A DNA stretch of 64,000 bases from Acidobacteriota bacterium (GCA_025352795.1 JANXSF010000082.1:1-64000); one strand, 5' to 3'. Numbered from the stretch's first letter, positions 24,603 through 33,905 are shown. Numbers and translations are program-made. Notes: generated by a model from the letters alone, not told the origin.

Positions 24603-24726
24603 TCAGCGATGCGGCCAAGTGATCGTTGTCACTGTTGCATATCGTTTTATAGAGAGTCAATAGGGTGGTGTAAGTGGGAAACCGCGAGCTATGAAATTGC
24701 TGGAGATATTTTCCCTCACTGGCCAG

Positions 24727-25152
24727 TTATAAGTCAGCACCTGAAGTGGTTAGAGTCAGTTGGCCGTGCTTCACTCCTTTGGTGGAAATTAGGGCGTCGG
24801 CCACGGTTTGTACATCCTTCGCTTTGCCTTTCACCACCAACACTTCCAGACAGTTATCATGATCCAAATGCACGTGTAACGTGGAAAGCACATTGTGGAA
24901 ATGATCATGTTGAATGTTAGTCAACTTTTCATTCAGCATCCGCACATGATGGTCATAAACCAAAGTGACTGTGCCCACCACTTGTCGATCAGGATTCTCC
25001 CAATTCTTCTGCACTAACTCTTCACGAATGAGGTCGCGAAATGCTTCTGACCGGTTGGTATATCCACGTCCGGCGATGAGGACGTCGAATTTTTCCAGCA
25101 GTTCTGAATCTATCGCGACGCCAATTCGGCTTAATTGTCCCATGCGTGTCAT
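24727..25152 (-). CDS. nikR: Nickel-responsive regulator NikR
   Basis: 141 aa using the ATG at 25152 ([19 protein letters not shown]); a second ATG at 25143 is also good, whereas the longer frame reaching 25290 runs over the divergent importer gene. Ribbon-helix-helix domain (residues ~5-50: [38 protein letters not shown]) followed by the ACT-like metal domain with the nickel ligand set: a His in [10 protein letters not shown], then [20 protein letters not shown] (H-x-H and Cys). All ligand positions of known NikR are filled. It represses nickel uptake when nickel is bound; the divergent CbiMQO importer 51 bases away is the obvious target. Confidence 0.93.
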   Translation of the reverse strand: MTRMGQLSRIGVAIDSELLEKFDVLIAGRGYTNRSEAFRDLIREELVQKNWENPDRQVVGTVTLVYDHHVRMLNEKLTNIQHDHFHNVLSTLHVHLDHDNCLEVLVVKGKAKDVQTVADALISTKGVKHGQLTLTTSGADL

Positions 25153-25181
25153 TGTATCGCCGGGCCAGGGTGCTGCTGTCC

Positions 25182-25208
25182 GTGTTACTTTAATAAAGTT
25201 CGTATGCA
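25182..25208. promoter_or_regulatory. Candidate NikR operator between nikR and cbiM
   Basis: GTGTTAC (25182-25188), 13 bases, then GTATGCA (25202-25208). The left half equals, and the right half partly matches, the GTGTTAC-N13/14-GTAACAC site proposed for NikR in Geobacter and Desulfovibrio. Inside is a perfect palindrome ACTTTAATAAAGT (25187-25199). The right half overlaps the cbiM start codon. Confidence 0.45.
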
Positions 25209-26124
25209 TATTCCTGATGGGTTTCTGAAGACCGAAGTTTGGGCCACCTTTGACCTGATAAGCGTGCCAACTATCGGCTATCTTTCGCATCGGGCGAAGG
25301 GTGCTGGTAGTGATCGGCAGGTGCCGTTATTAGGGGTGATGGGAGCTTTTGTCTTTGCTGCACAAATGATTAATTTTCCTGTAGGATTGGGCACTACGGG
25401 TCATTTATTGGGAAGCACTTTGTTGGCGATTACGGTTGGGCCGGTGCCAGCGGCGCTGGTTTTGGCGGTTATTTTGGGCATCCAAGCTCTTGTATTTCAA
25501 GATGGTGGATTGCTGGCCTGGGGAGCCAATACTTTTAACATGGCACTGTGCGGAGTGGCTGCTGGTTACTTGCCATACTATTTGCTGGGCTCAGGAAGGC
25601 TGCGCAGCGTGTCGATTTTTCTGGGCGGATTACTTTCAGTTGTGACCGGTGCGATGCTGGCACTACTGATGCTGAAAGTATCTGGGGCGCCACTCACTGC
25701 AACCATTTTCATGGGGTCGCTGACGATGTTTGTTGTAACCGGACTTTTGGAAGGGGCGATTACAGTTACTGTGGTGCAGGCTATTGAAAGGTTGAATCCG
25801 GCCTTTGTGAAAGCCCCTGGAACTAACCTTCCATCGCTGAAAAAGTTAGTTTTAGCGGCAGCCTGTGCGTTGGTGATTGTGGGCATCTTGTTTGCATCTT
25901 CGTTGCCCGATGGATTGGAAAAAGTAGCTGTTAGTATGGGCATGGAAAAGCATAAGTGGGTTCTGATGCAGGCTCCACTGGCTAACTATGAAATGCCGGT
26001 TTTGGGGTCAAGTTACTTGCGTAAGTCCACAGCCGGGTTAATTGGGATCGGCCTGGTTTACGCAGCGTGTCTTTTGTTGGCGCGTCTGATTCGGCGGCAG
26101 CGAATGTTTGGTGGAAACTCCTAA
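25204..26124 (+). CDS. cbiM: CbiM-like substrate-capture membrane protein of a nickel/cobalt ECF importer, with PDGLE (CbiN-like) end
   Basis: 306 aa. The ATG at 25204 gives the invariant N-terminus MHIPDGFL, in which Met1/His2 and a later His bind the metal; the longer frame to 25135 adds unrelated residues. About seven to eight membrane helices with the family motifs [14 protein letters not shown] (second metal His) and [12 protein letters not shown]. The last ~90 residues carry [15 protein letters not shown] and a final membrane helix, i.e. the CbiN/PDGLE part fused on, as in NikMN-type proteins. Forms the importer with CbiQ and CbiO, which follow with no gap. Specificity for nickel is likely because nikR is divergent. 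Confidence 0.92.
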   Translation: MHIPDGFLKTEVWATFDLISVPTIGYLSHRAKGAGSDRQVPLLGVMGAFVFAAQMINFPVGLGTTGHLLGSTLLAITVGPVPAALVLAVILGIQALVFQDGGLLAWGANTFNMALCGVAAGYLPYYLLGSGRLRSVSIFLGGLLSVVTGAMLALLMLKVSGAPLTATIFMGSLTMFVVTGLLEGAITVTVVQAIERLNPAFVKAPGTNLPSLKKLVLAAACALVIVGILFASSLPDGLEKVAVSMGMEKHKWVLMQAPLANYEMPVLGSSYLRKSTAGLIGIGLVYAACLLLARLIRRQRMFGGNS

Positions 26125-26856
26125 GTGCGTCATAACGCCATTGAACAATGGGCGCGCGAACCCGGACCTTTACACAGCATGGATGCGCGTGTGAAGTTAT
26201 TGGTGACGGTAGCATTCCTCATCGCCGTCTCCACAACCCCGTCGCACGGATGGGTGGCTTACATCGGGTTCGGAACCAACGTCATGATTGCGTTGGTGCG
26301 AAGTGAGTTGCCTATGCGGCGATTGTTGCTTCGTGCAGCGCTTACCCTTCCATTTGCACTATGTTTCGCAATGATTTCCTACTTGTCTAATGATGATGCC
26401 GGAAGCGCTTTAGCACTGATTGCGCGCAGTCAACTGTGTGTGTTGGCTACGCTGCTGATGGTGGCCACAACTCCGCTGCCGTTGATCCTTGCGGCATTGG
26501 AGTCTTTCTGGATACCAGCCAGGATGTTAGAAATAGCACAGTTTTTATACCGCTACTTGTTTGTTATCGCCGACCAAGGTCAACGGATGCGCTGGGCCGC
26601 CGCTTCACGCGATGCAGGTCGGCTGACAAGATCTAACAGACAAAGCTTACTGGACCGGGCAGGTGGGGCATTGGCAGTGTTATTCGCGTGTGCTTACAAT
26701 CGAGCAGAAGGAATTCACCGGGCAACACTTTCAAGAGGTGGGGGCCGCAGCGGTTTTCCGGTTCTAAACAAGCCAACGCTGGGAAGACGTGACTTATTCA
26801 TCGCTGTAGGTTCATTGTTACTTTTCATTGGAGTACGCATTGCTTCCGTTAGTTGA
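26125..26856 (+). CDS. cbiQ: CbiQ-like transmembrane component of the ECF importer
   Basis: 243 aa. GTG start directly after the TAA of cbiM, so translation is coupled. Begins MRHNAIEQWAREPGPLHSMDARVKLL, where the H-x-MDARVK block is typical of CbiQ/EcfT proteins. About five membrane helices (~30-45, 50-65, 80-110, 225-243 among them), and the coupling helices of EcfT with the A-x-x-x-R-x-x-x pattern (WAAASRDAGR; FACAYNRAEGIHRATLSRGG). These Arg/Gly residues contact the ATPase. It links the metal-capture subunit CbiM to the ATPase CbiO. Confidence 0.9.
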   Translation: MRHNAIEQWAREPGPLHSMDARVKLLVTVAFLIAVSTTPSHGWVAYIGFGTNVMIALVRSELPMRRLLLRAALTLPFALCFAMISYLSNDDAGSALALIARSQLCVLATLLMVATTPLPLILAALESFWIPARMLEIAQFLYRYLFVIADQGQRMRWAAASRDAGRLTRSNRQSLLDRAGGALAVLFACAYNRAEGIHRATLSRGGGRSGFPVLNKPTLGRRDLFIAVGSLLLFIGVRIASVS

Positions 26857-27532
26857 TGTGCGTGGATTGAAGTATCGGTATGCAGATGGAACCACCGCGC
26901 TGGCAGGCGTGGATTTTCAACTTATGCCAGGGGAGACGGTTGCGTTATTTGGGGCGAATGGTTCTGGAAAAACCACTTTCATTCTGCATTTGAATGGGTT
27001 ACTGGAAAGTGAAGGAGTAGTAACCATCTGCGGTCTGCCACTATGTGAAAAGAACTTAGTGGAGATCAGGAGTAAGGTGGGCATGGTATTTCAGGATTCT
27101 GATGAACAGTTATTCATGCCCAGTGTGCTGGAAGATGTAGCTTTTGGTCCTCTGCATCAAGGGTTGAATTCGGAAGAAGCGAAGCGAGTTGCTTTAGCTG
27201 CACTAAGTAGTGTTGAAATGGATCATTTGTCAATGAAAGCTCCTTACCATTTAAGTGCAGGTGAGAAGAAGCGGGTGGCGATCGCAGGCGTGCTGGCTAT
27301 GAATCCAGAGATTTTGATTCTGGATGAACCAACAACCTTCTTAGATCCACCTGGTCAAAGGGGATTAGTGGAATTACTACGATCCTTGCCACAAGCTAAG
27401 TTGATTGTTACGCATGATACTCATTTTGCTCAACAACTGGCAAGCCGGGCGGTGTTTTTTGAGAAGGGAAAAATCAAGGGCGCTGGTGGGGTTGAACAGA
27501 TGATGAATGAGTTCAACTGGCGCCCTTGTTAA
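26828..27532 (+). CDS. cbiO: CbiO-like ATPase of the ECF importer
   Basis: 234 aa; a typical EcfA-type ABC ATPase. Walker A GANGSGKTT (~40), Q-loop GMVFQDSDEQLF, signature LSAGEKKRVAIAG (~140), Walker B ILILDEPT and the H-loop LIVTHDTHFA. Starts with TTG at 26828, overlapping the end of cbiQ by 29 bases; a TTG at 26840 is an alternative. It powers metal uptake. The last gene of the operon; a small minus-strand gene ends 8 bases downstream. Confidence 0.92.
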   Translation: MEYALLPLVDVRGLKYRYADGTTALAGVDFQLMPGETVALFGANGSGKTTFILHLNGLLESEGVVTICGLPLCEKNLVEIRSKVGMVFQDSDEQLFMPSVLEDVAFGPLHQGLNSEEAKRVALAALSSVEMDHLSMKAPYHLSAGEKKRVAIAGVLAMNPEILILDEPTTFLDPPGQRGLVELLRSLPQAKLIVTHDTHFAQQLASRAVFFEKGKIKGAGGVEQMMNEFNWRPC

Positions 27533-27539
27533 GGAAAAG

Positions 27540-27806
27540 TTAGCTCTTCTTGCGGAATTCAGCCCAACGCTTTTTCTGCGCTGCTGCGATGCGCGCTCTT
27601 GCGGCGGCGCTAAGTTCCCGCTTTTTACGAGGCTTTTTGGCGGTTGTTGCGGCACTTGCTTCAGGAGTTGCCTTAGCGCCTCCGGCATGACGTGCCAGTA
27701 ATGCACGGACTACGCGAATCTCTTCTTCCAGACGATTCTTTTCCTGCTCCAGCCCTTTCAAAGCCGCTACATAATAGGCGGCTAGACTGCTTGTTCCTTG
27801 CTTCAT
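27540..27806 (-). CDS. Small basic protein with Arg/Lys-rich DNA-binding-like tail
   Basis: 88 aa. N-terminal helix that could form a coiled coil (AALKGLEQEKNRLEEEIRVVRALL), an Ala-rich linker, then a basic C-terminus: KKPRKKRELSAAARARIAAA followed by QKKRWAEFRKK. The ARxxIAAAQKKRWAxxR pattern recurs in small bacterial nucleoid-type and regulator-like proteins, and AKKPRKKRE looks like an AT-hook. Function inferred as DNA binding only. Convergent with cbiO; AGGAC lies 4 bases before the start. Confidence 0.6.
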   Translation of the reverse strand: MKQGTSSLAAYYVAALKGLEQEKNRLEEEIRVVRALLARHAGGAKATPEASAATTAKKPRKKRELSAAARARIAAAQKKRWAEFRKKS

Positions 27807-27870
27807 GTCCTGTGGTTACCTCTTGCTCCCAGAATTAGTAACTAGTACTACGTTACTGAGGCACAGTGTA

Positions 27871-28317
27871 TCACAGAGTTTTTGAATCGGATACTAAAGT
27901 TACTGGGCCATCATTAATTAAATGTACTTTCATGGACGCTCTGAATACTCCAGTTTGTACTTGTAACCCACGTAACTTGGCTGTTTCAACGAAATAGTCA
28001 TACAAGATTTGAGCTTTTTCAGGCGCAGCAGCTTCATCAAAGCTTGGTCTTCTACTGCGGCTGATGTTTCCATACAGAGTAAATTGAGAAATAATAAGCA
28101 AGGAGCCACCCACTTGCTCTATGTTGAGATTCATTTTCCCGTTGCTGTCATTGAAAATTCGTAGGTTGGTAATTTTATCTACTAACATGGTGGCATCTTG
28201 TTCGCTGTCATCTTTACCCACTCCCACAAAGACTACCAGCCCGTGCGGGATCTGACCGGTTATGACGCCATCCACTTCCACCCGCGCTTCTTTTGCGCGT
28301 TGCAGCACAATTCGCAT
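27871..28317 (-). CDS. dtd: D-aminoacyl-tRNA deacylase
   Basis: 148 aa from the ATG at 28317 (MRIVLQRAKEARVEVDG), the usual start of the family; the longer frame to 28398 runs into the divergent gene. Hydrolyses D-aminoacyl-tRNA (and Gly-tRNA-Ala), keeping D-amino acids out of proteins. Hallmarks: SQFTLYGNISRSRRPSF, whose SQFTL loop is the catalytic site, and NDGPVTLVSDS near the C-terminus holding the Gly-x-Pro motif that checks chirality. Length matches the family (about 145-150). Divergent from the sugar kinase gene; the two starts are 68 bases apart. Confidence 0.95.
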   Translation of the reverse strand: MRIVLQRAKEARVEVDGVITGQIPHGLVVFVGVGKDDSEQDATMLVDKITNLRIFNDSNGKMNLNIEQVGGSLLIISQFTLYGNISRSRRPSFDEAAAPEKAQILYDYFVETAKLRGLQVQTGVFRASMKVHLINDGPVTLVSDSKTL

Positions 28318-28385
28318 ATCTTCAATAGTATGGTGGATAGATGCGAGTCTGTGTGAAGAAATAAGACTAAGCAAGGGAGACAAGT

Positions 28386-29384
28386 ATGATTGAAACATAC
28401 GCGTACGCGCGGGCAGGTTTTCTTGGCAATCCCAGCGATGGTTACTATGGGAAAACGATTGCTCTGCTTGTAAGAAACTTTCGGGCGCGGGTGTTGCTTC
28501 ACTCCAGTGCGCGACTGGAAATTAAGCCGGCCAAGGCGGACATGCCGATCTTTGAAAACTTGGATGACCTTTATCAAACCACACGCTGGCGCGGTTACTA
28601 TGGCGGCATTCGAATTATTCAGGCGTTGATTGTACGGTTTATGGATTACTGCAGGGAGCATGAAATTGAACTGCCTGACCGTAACTTTACCTTAGAGTAT
28701 GAATCCACAGTTCCCTTGCGGCTGGGCATGGGTGGTTCATCGGCAATTGTCACCGCAGCGCTGCGGGCAATTTGCAAATATTATGACATTTCGCTGCCAC
28801 TGCCCGTGTTAGCCAATATCGCTTTAGAGACCGAAACCGTTGAACTAGGTGTTAATGCGGGGCTGCAGGATAGGGTCATTCAATCTTATGAAGGCTTGGT
28901 CTATATGGATTTTGACAAAGACCTTATGCAACAACAAGGTTACGGTAGATATGAAGTGCTTGACCCGCAATTGATGAAGGGTGTTTATCTGGCTTATCGT
29001 CGCAGTTTGAGCGAAGGTACAGAAGTGTTTCATAACAACATTCGGGAACGTTGGAACCGTAAGGAACCTGCAATTGTGAATGCCATGAGCCAATGGGCAG
29101 GTTACGCTGAACAAGGCCGCTTAGCACTACTGGCCGGGGACCGTGCTCAGTTACATCAATTGGTAAACTCTAACTTTGACTTACGCGCCACTTTGTACAA
29201 CATCAATCAAGGTAACTTGGAGATGATTCAAACTGCCCGCAGCGTGGGTGCCAGTTCCAATTTTGCTGGTTCCGGAGGAGCAGTGGTGGGACTTTTTGAA
29301 GGGGATGACATGTTTAATGCACTTACAAGAGAAATGGCAAAATTGAACGTGGCCGTGATCCGACCACAAATTGAGGCTAAATGA
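28386..29384 (+). CDS. GHMP-family sugar kinase (glucuronokinase-like)
   Basis: 332 aa. GHMP motif 1 around residues 8-20 (ARAGFLGNPSDGYYGKTIAL), motif 2 the phosphate-binding loop PLRLGMGGSSAIVTAALRA (~115-130), and motif 3 FAGSGGAVVGLFEGD (~295-310). The GNPSDxYxGxTIA start and the ELGVNAGLQDRVIQ helix resemble glucuronokinases, which phosphorylate glucuronate at C1, rather than mevalonate or galactose kinases. A galactokinase is encoded separately at 54687. The stop overlaps the S9 peptidase start by 4 bases (ATGA). Confidence 0.85.
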   Translation: MIETYAYARAGFLGNPSDGYYGKTIALLVRNFRARVLLHSSARLEIKPAKADMPIFENLDDLYQTTRWRGYYGGIRIIQALIVRFMDYCREHEIELPDRNFTLEYESTVPLRLGMGGSSAIVTAALRAICKYYDISLPLPVLANIALETETVELGVNAGLQDRVIQSYEGLVYMDFDKDLMQQQGYGRYEVLDPQLMKGVYLAYRRSLSEGTEVFHNNIRERWNRKEPAIVNAMSQWAGYAEQGRLALLAGDRAQLHQLVNSNFDLRATLYNINQGNLEMIQTARSVGASSNFAGSGGAVVGLFEGDDMFNALTREMAKLNVAVIRPQIEAK

Positions 29385-31429
29385 AACCACTGTTCCGTAT
29401 TGTAATTATTCTTTCGCTTATGACTGTTACCTTCGCCGCAGGCAAACGTGTGATCACTCACGAAGATGTTTGGATGATGAAACGCGTGGGTGACCCTGTG
29501 GTTAGTCCAAACGGGCAACAAGTGATTTTCTCAGTAACTGAGCCGGATTATGATCCTGCTAAAACTGTTGCTGATTTGTGGATCACGTCCACAGATGGAA
29601 CCGTGCCATCGCGCAGGCTCACCGCTACACGGGGCGGGGAATCAGGAGCCGTGTTCAGTCCAGATGGGACTCGAATTGCCTTTTCCGCCAAACGCGAAGG
29701 GGATGAAGCCGCCCAGATCTACATTCTTCCATTACAAGGTGGCGAAGCAGAACGGCTAACTAACATGGCAGCAGGAGCTCGCAATCCGCAATGGCGACCC
29801 GATGGCAAAGCGATCTTGTTTGAAAGTAATGTGGAGAGTAACAAGCAGTTGGCTGCTGAGCGCAAGAGTCGTAAATACAATGCCCGCGTTTACGATACCT
29901 TTCCCATCCGTTTTTGGAATGCCTGGCTTGACCAAACAGCGGTGCATCTCTTTGTTCAGGAAGTTGTTCAGGAAGTAAGTGAGAACGCAAAGGTCCGCGA
30001 TTTACTAGAAGGAACAAAACTTGCGGCCATGCCTGGATTCAGTGGCCTATTTGTTGGATCGTCCGAACAGAACCTTCAGCCGGTTTGGGCAGCAGATGGT
30101 CAATCCATCGTATTTGCGGCCATAGTGAATCGCGATGAAACGATGTCTGCCAAAGTGGAATCGAAGTTGTTTCAACTGTCAGTTACGGGAGGCGAACCTA
30201 ACCTGTTAACTCCTGCTGGCGGCAGTTACTCCAATCCGCGTTTCAGTCCGAACGGAAAAACGCTCTATGCCTTGGCCGCGCGAAGCCCATCGGAAAAGCG
30301 ACTCTATTCCATCACTCGTCTGGTGCGTGTGGAAGGCAGTAAAGTGGTAGAACTAACTGCAAGCTGGGATCGATCTGTAACATCGTTTACGCCCACCGCT
30401 GATGGTCAGACTCTGTATCTGGAAGCTGAAGATGATGGGTTCGATAAAATATTCACCATCCCAGCGCAGGGTGGCGCAGTGAAGGAGTTCGCCAAAGGAT
30501 ATAACAAACCTAACGCCACAACGAATGGTTTGATTGCCCTGTACGGCAGTTCTGTGCAACCTACGCAGGTGGTGCTATTGGACGCAGTTCGCGGCACTCA
30601 TAAGTTACTGACTAATTTTGACGCGGCGCGGATTGCGGAAATCGACATGCGGCCAGTGGAGCATTTTTGGTTTACTGCGAAGAACGGCAAAAAGATCCAC
30701 AACATACTCACTTACCCTCCTAACTTTGACCCAACTAAGAAATATCCACTGCTGATTTTTCCGCATGGTGGTCCAAACGCCATGTCCAAAGATGCGTTTT
30801 CTATTCGGTGGAATTATCATTTGCTGGTATCGCGTGGATACGTGATGCTGCAAACCAACTATACGGGTTCCACTGGGTTTGGGGAGAAGTTTGCCGATGA
30901 TATTGAACGCGATGTGCTGCGTGGGCCAGCGGAGGAGATTCTGGAAGCAATCGACGTGGCGGCTGGCAAGTATCCGTTCATTGACAAATCACGTCAAGCT
31001 GCGGCAGGGGCGAGTTACGGTGGCTATTTGATGAATTGGTTCAATGGCCATACCAACCAGTTTCGCTGCATTGTGAACCATGCAGGGGCCATCAATAACG
31101 AATCGCAATATGGCACCAACGATGGTGGTCTGGATCGCGAGTCACGCATGGGCGGGCCCATTTGGGAGGCTGGTGGTCAGTGGAATGACCAGAGTCCGCT
31201 GCGTTACTCGGGTAAGTTCAAAACTCCAACTTTGATTACCCAAGGTGAGCTGGATTTTCGCGTGCCGATGTCTGAAAGCATGACAACGTTTAAAATACTG
31301 CAGCGTCGTAAAGTGCCCACAAGGTTACTGTTGTTTCCTGACGAAGGCCACTGGATATTGAAGGGCGAAAATAGTCGCAAGCACATGGAAGAGGTTCTGG
31401 GATGGCTGCAAAAGTATCTGGAACCGTAA
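29381..31429 (+). CDS. S9-family serine peptidase (prolyl oligopeptidase/acylaminoacyl-peptidase type), exported
   Basis: 682 aa. Signal peptide at ~1-20 (IVIILSLMTVTFAAG). Propeller domain with WD40-like repeats: GESGAVFSPDGTRIAFSAKR, ARNPQWRPDGKAILFESNV, SNPRFSPNGKTLYALAARS. The C-terminal alpha/beta-hydrolase (~430-680) has LLIFPHGGPNAMSKD (oxyanion), AAAGASYGGYLMNWF (nucleophile Ser), QGELDFRVPMSES (Asp) and FPDEGHWI (His). All triad members are visible. It is coupled to the sugar kinase upstream and overlaps the glycosidase-like gene downstream by 28 bases. It degrades peptides, probably in the periplasm. Confidence 0.93.
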   Translation: MKPLFRIVIILSLMTVTFAAGKRVITHEDVWMMKRVGDPVVSPNGQQVIFSVTEPDYDPAKTVADLWITSTDGTVPSRRLTATRGGESGAVFSPDGTRIAFSAKREGDEAAQIYILPLQGGEAERLTNMAAGARNPQWRPDGKAILFESNVESNKQLAAERKSRKYNARVYDTFPIRFWNAWLDQTAVHLFVQEVVQEVSENAKVRDLLEGTKLAAMPGFSGLFVGSSEQNLQPVWAADGQSIVFAAIVNRDETMSAKVESKLFQLSVTGGEPNLLTPAGGSYSNPRFSPNGKTLYALAARSPSEKRLYSITRLVRVEGSKVVELTASWDRSVTSFTPTADGQTLYLEAEDDGFDKIFTIPAQGGAVKEFAKGYNKPNATTNGLIALYGSSVQPTQVVLLDAVRGTHKLLTNFDAARIAEIDMRPVEHFWFTAKNGKKIHNILTYPPNFDPTKKYPLLIFPHGGPNAMSKDAFSIRWNYHLLVSRGYVMLQTNYTGSTGFGEKFADDIERDVLRGPAEEILEAIDVAAGKYPFIDKSRQAAAGASYGGYLMNWFNGHTNQFRCIVNHAGAINNESQYGTNDGGLDRESRMGGPIWEAGGQWNDQSPLRYSGKFKTPTLITQGELDFRVPMSESMTTFKILQRRKVPTRLLLFPDEGHWILKGENSRKHMEEVLGWLQKYLEP

Positions 31430-32412
31430 CTGGCATCAACTATCCCTGGCTGAATTACGGTTGGGATTTTGGGAATCCTCCAGAAGGTTGGACGGGCGGC
31501 TTGGGTCGGGAAGAATTTCGAGCTGCGCAACACGAAATGCTGTTGCAGGACTTATTGGATTTGCGTGCATCGGGCATGGAAGTCGTGCGATGGTTTGTAC
31601 TGGCAGATGGCTTGGCCTACGGCACCGGGGCAAGCGCGCCGCAAGCCGATGGCAGCTTCCTTGTTTTGCCGCCGGGCGACGTGGCCTTTAGTAACATTGT
31701 TGCCGACTTCAGTGCAGTACTTGCCTTGTGTGCCAAGGCAGATGTGAAGTTATTGCCATCGTTGATTGATTTTCATTGGAACTTTCCAATGGTCAATGTG
31801 AGTGAAGGCTATGTGAAATGTGGCCGGTCAACTGTATTGCGCGATGAGATTCAACGTCGCATCTTTTTGGATAGTGTTCTGGAACCTTTACTGGAAGCCT
31901 CCCGAGCCTATCCCCATGCCATTTACGCCTGGGAACCAATCAACGAACCAGAATGGTGCACTGGTGGATCGCAGTGGAAGTTTTGGGAGCCACTAGACGA
32001 GAAAAAGACTGTGCCGCTTGACGCCATGATCGCTTATATTTCTGAGGCGGTGCAGCGCATCAACAGGAGCGGTTTTCTAACCACCGTTGGCTTTGCCCAT
32101 TGGAACACCATCGCGGAATGGGGCGCGGAAGATTTAGGGATTAGTCTGCAACAGTTCCACTATTACGCGCAAGGCGGATCTGAATTGCCAGCGGCCAATG
32201 AGGTTACCAGTCAACCTTGTCTGGTGGGGGAATTTGCATCGGCACCGGCCATGTGTTGGCCGTGCGAAACGCAAACGCTAGATGCACGGCTCCAAAAGGT
32301 GAAGCAACTGGGATACGCCGGTTCGTTGATTTGGTCCATGCGTGCTGCGGATGAAGCAACCCTGTGGAACAAAGATCAGTGTCTATTGCTGGCGAACTAT
32401 CACAGCAAGTGA
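31402..32412 (+). CDS. Cellulase/mannanase-like (beta/alpha)8 protein
   Basis: 336 aa. No signal peptide. Reads like a clan GH-A barrel: FGNPPEGWTG, MEVVRWFVLADGLAYG, LLPSLIDFHWNFPMVN, then YAWEPINEPEWCTGG at about residues 170-185, whose Asn-Glu pair is where GH-A enzymes keep the acid/base, and LVGEFASAPAMCW (~270-285) where the nucleophile Glu would be. Substrate is not shown; the W residues suggest a polysaccharide. It starts inside the end of the S9 peptidase gene, so the two are likely co-transcribed. The start choice is uncertain. Confidence 0.75.
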   Translation: MAAKVSGTVTGINYPWLNYGWDFGNPPEGWTGGLGREEFRAAQHEMLLQDLLDLRASGMEVVRWFVLADGLAYGTGASAPQADGSFLVLPPGDVAFSNIVADFSAVLALCAKADVKLLPSLIDFHWNFPMVNVSEGYVKCGRSTVLRDEIQRRIFLDSVLEPLLEASRAYPHAIYAWEPINEPEWCTGGSQWKFWEPLDEKKTVPLDAMIAYISEAVQRINRSGFLTTVGFAHWNTIAEWGAEDLGISLQQFHYYAQGGSELPAANEVTSQPCLVGEFASAPAMCWPCETQTLDARLQKVKQLGYAGSLIWSMRAADEATLWNKDQCLLLANYHSK

Positions 32413-32461
32413 CCTTACTGATCTTATTTCGTCATAACCCCACCAAAGGCTATTGGCGCAG

Positions 32462-32611
32462 TCAAACCACTCTGCGCCCTTGGATAAGGTTGATTACCAT
32501 CATGACCAGTGCGACTACCAGCAATATGTGAATCAAACCGCCCATGGTGTAGGATGTAACTAAACCCAGCGCCCACAGCACCAGCAGAATTAAACAAATA
32601 GTCCAAAGCAT
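32462..32611 (-). CDS. Lmo0937-type small membrane protein (49 aa)
   Basis: Too short for many gene finders. Reads MLWTICLILLVLWALGLVTS, then YTMGGLIHILLVVALVMMVI and NLIQGRRVV. Two membrane segments joined by YTMGGLIHI are the pattern of the widespread lmo0937/DUF5670 family, found in stress-linked loci of many phyla. AAAAGGAGAATGGGAAA precedes the start (GGAG, 9-base spacing). A frame of 81 aa over the same bases (32424-32669) is an out-of-frame shadow. No role is known for the family. Confidence 0.85.
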   Translation of the reverse strand: MLWTICLILLVLWALGLVTSYTMGGLIHILLVVALVMMVINLIQGRRVV

Positions 32612-32684
32612 TTTCCCATTCTCCTTTTAATGACTCGTACAGCTTTTTATAATGCAAGCGAAGGTCCAAACAGGAGTCAGTCGT

Positions 32685-33905
32685 TTATTTTGGGTATATG
32701 GAAACAGTCTTCAACTGCTGTAACTGATCCCGTAGCTTAGGTGATACTGAAGGACTTTGATCCTTGTAGAAATCCAAAATATTCTGGCGGAGTTCCACCG
32801 GCACTGCAGTGAATTGCTTATCCGCAAGTTTACTCAGCAGCTTGGCATAGGCTTCGTCAGTGCCTTTGTAGTGACCGGCAACGCTGGGTCCGCCAGTGTC
32901 GAAATTCTGATTTGCCAATTGCAACTTACCAGTTTCAGTTTTTGCAAGCATCGCTCGATAGCCGTCCAGCGTCGCATTGAAACTGGCCATGAATAGTTGT
33001 TCCACTTCTTGAGTTGGAGTGGGGACCTTAAGGGATTTGAACGGACCAAACTTGGGAAGAATACGAAATAAGAAAGTTAGCAAAGTAGTGCCTGGGCGGG
33101 GTTTGGCATACTCTTTACCCCACTCTTTTTCGTAACTGGCCCGCGAGATATTGTAGAGAAACTTCTTCCGTGTGATGCCCGGAATCTCTTTCCGCAATTG
33201 GTCCTTTTTAAGATTCCAGGCGACCCGAGTCATGCTCGGAATGATTGAGCTGACGGTACGTCGGTAGGATCCCAAGGCGAGGGACACGTTTCCGAAAACG
33301 TCTTTGATTTCCAAGCCATACGTTTTAAGAAAGGCCCGCTCCAACACTGGCCGCGACACTTCAAAGCCAATGAATTTACGATATCCGTCTGGCGCATATC
33401 TTCCCAAAGCCACTTGAATCACGTCGAACCCAAATTCTGTTTGCACGTGCGCTGCGGGATTGTCCCAATAGGAAACCGTATTTCCAAATTTCCGCCGCAG
33501 CTCAGGATATAGAATCGGCACTGCGCGATTGGTGGCAATGCGGTGCCCCTCCGTATCAGCCGCATAATGTTCCAGAGCACCCAGCGCAAAGGCGTATTCA
33601 TTGAGGTTCTGCGATTCGCGAAGCAGCTCTTCAATAAAATCACCGCTGCGAACATAGTGGGTGAGGTCGCTAAATAAGTGGCTGCCAAATGGATAGTAGC
33701 CCATGTCCTGAATAATGCAACCGCCATACGTGTAAGCATGCGCCTGCAATAATTCTTCTGCAGTGGAACTGGGAAATCGTTTCAGTAGTAGCTTCTTGAT
33801 TGAGGTATCCCAAACCGAATCGATGATGGCTTCATGCGTGAGGACCGAATAGCCGTGCAGCAGCGATGTGGAAATGAATACTGCAAGAAGCAAGCGTATC
33901 TTCAT
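32685..33905 (-). CDS. Zinc-dependent phospholipase C-like secreted protein
   Basis: 406 aa. Signal peptide (about residues 1-18). Begins GYSVLTHEAIIDSVWDTSIK, where THE is the first metal motif, followed by YYPFGSHLFSDLTHYVRSG and GALEHYAADTEGHRIATNR, matching the His/Asp-rich metal sites of the zinc phospholipase C/S1-P1 nuclease superfamily. Trinuclear zinc binding is likely. The C-terminal half is charged and helical. Common in Acidobacteria genomes. Whether it cleaves phospholipid is not shown. An intergenic repeat region lies before its start. Confidence 0.82.
   Translation of the reverse strand: MKIRLLLAVFISTSLLHGYSVLTHEAIIDSVWDTSIKKLLLKRFPSSTAEELLQAHAYTYGGCIIQDMGYYPFGSHLFSDLTHYVRSGDFIEELLRESQNLNEYAFALGALEHYAADTEGHRIATNRAVPILYPELRRKFGNTVSYWDNPAAHVQTEFGFDVIQVALGRYAPDGYRKFIGFEVSRPVLERAFLKTYGLEIKDVFGNVSLALGSYRRTVSSIIPSMTRVAWNLKKDQLRKEIPGITRKKFLYNISRASYEKEWGKEYAKPRPGTTLLTFLFRILPKFGPFKSLKVPTPTQEVEQLFMASFNATLDGYRAMLAKTETGKLQLANQNFDTGGPSVAGHYKGTDEAYAKLLSKLADKQFTAVPVELRQNILDFYKDQSPSVSPKLRDQLQQLKTVSIYPK

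Noticed and set aside
32424-32669. 81-aa minus frame
   Set aside because: An out-of-frame shadow of the real 49-aa membrane protein at 32462-32611.
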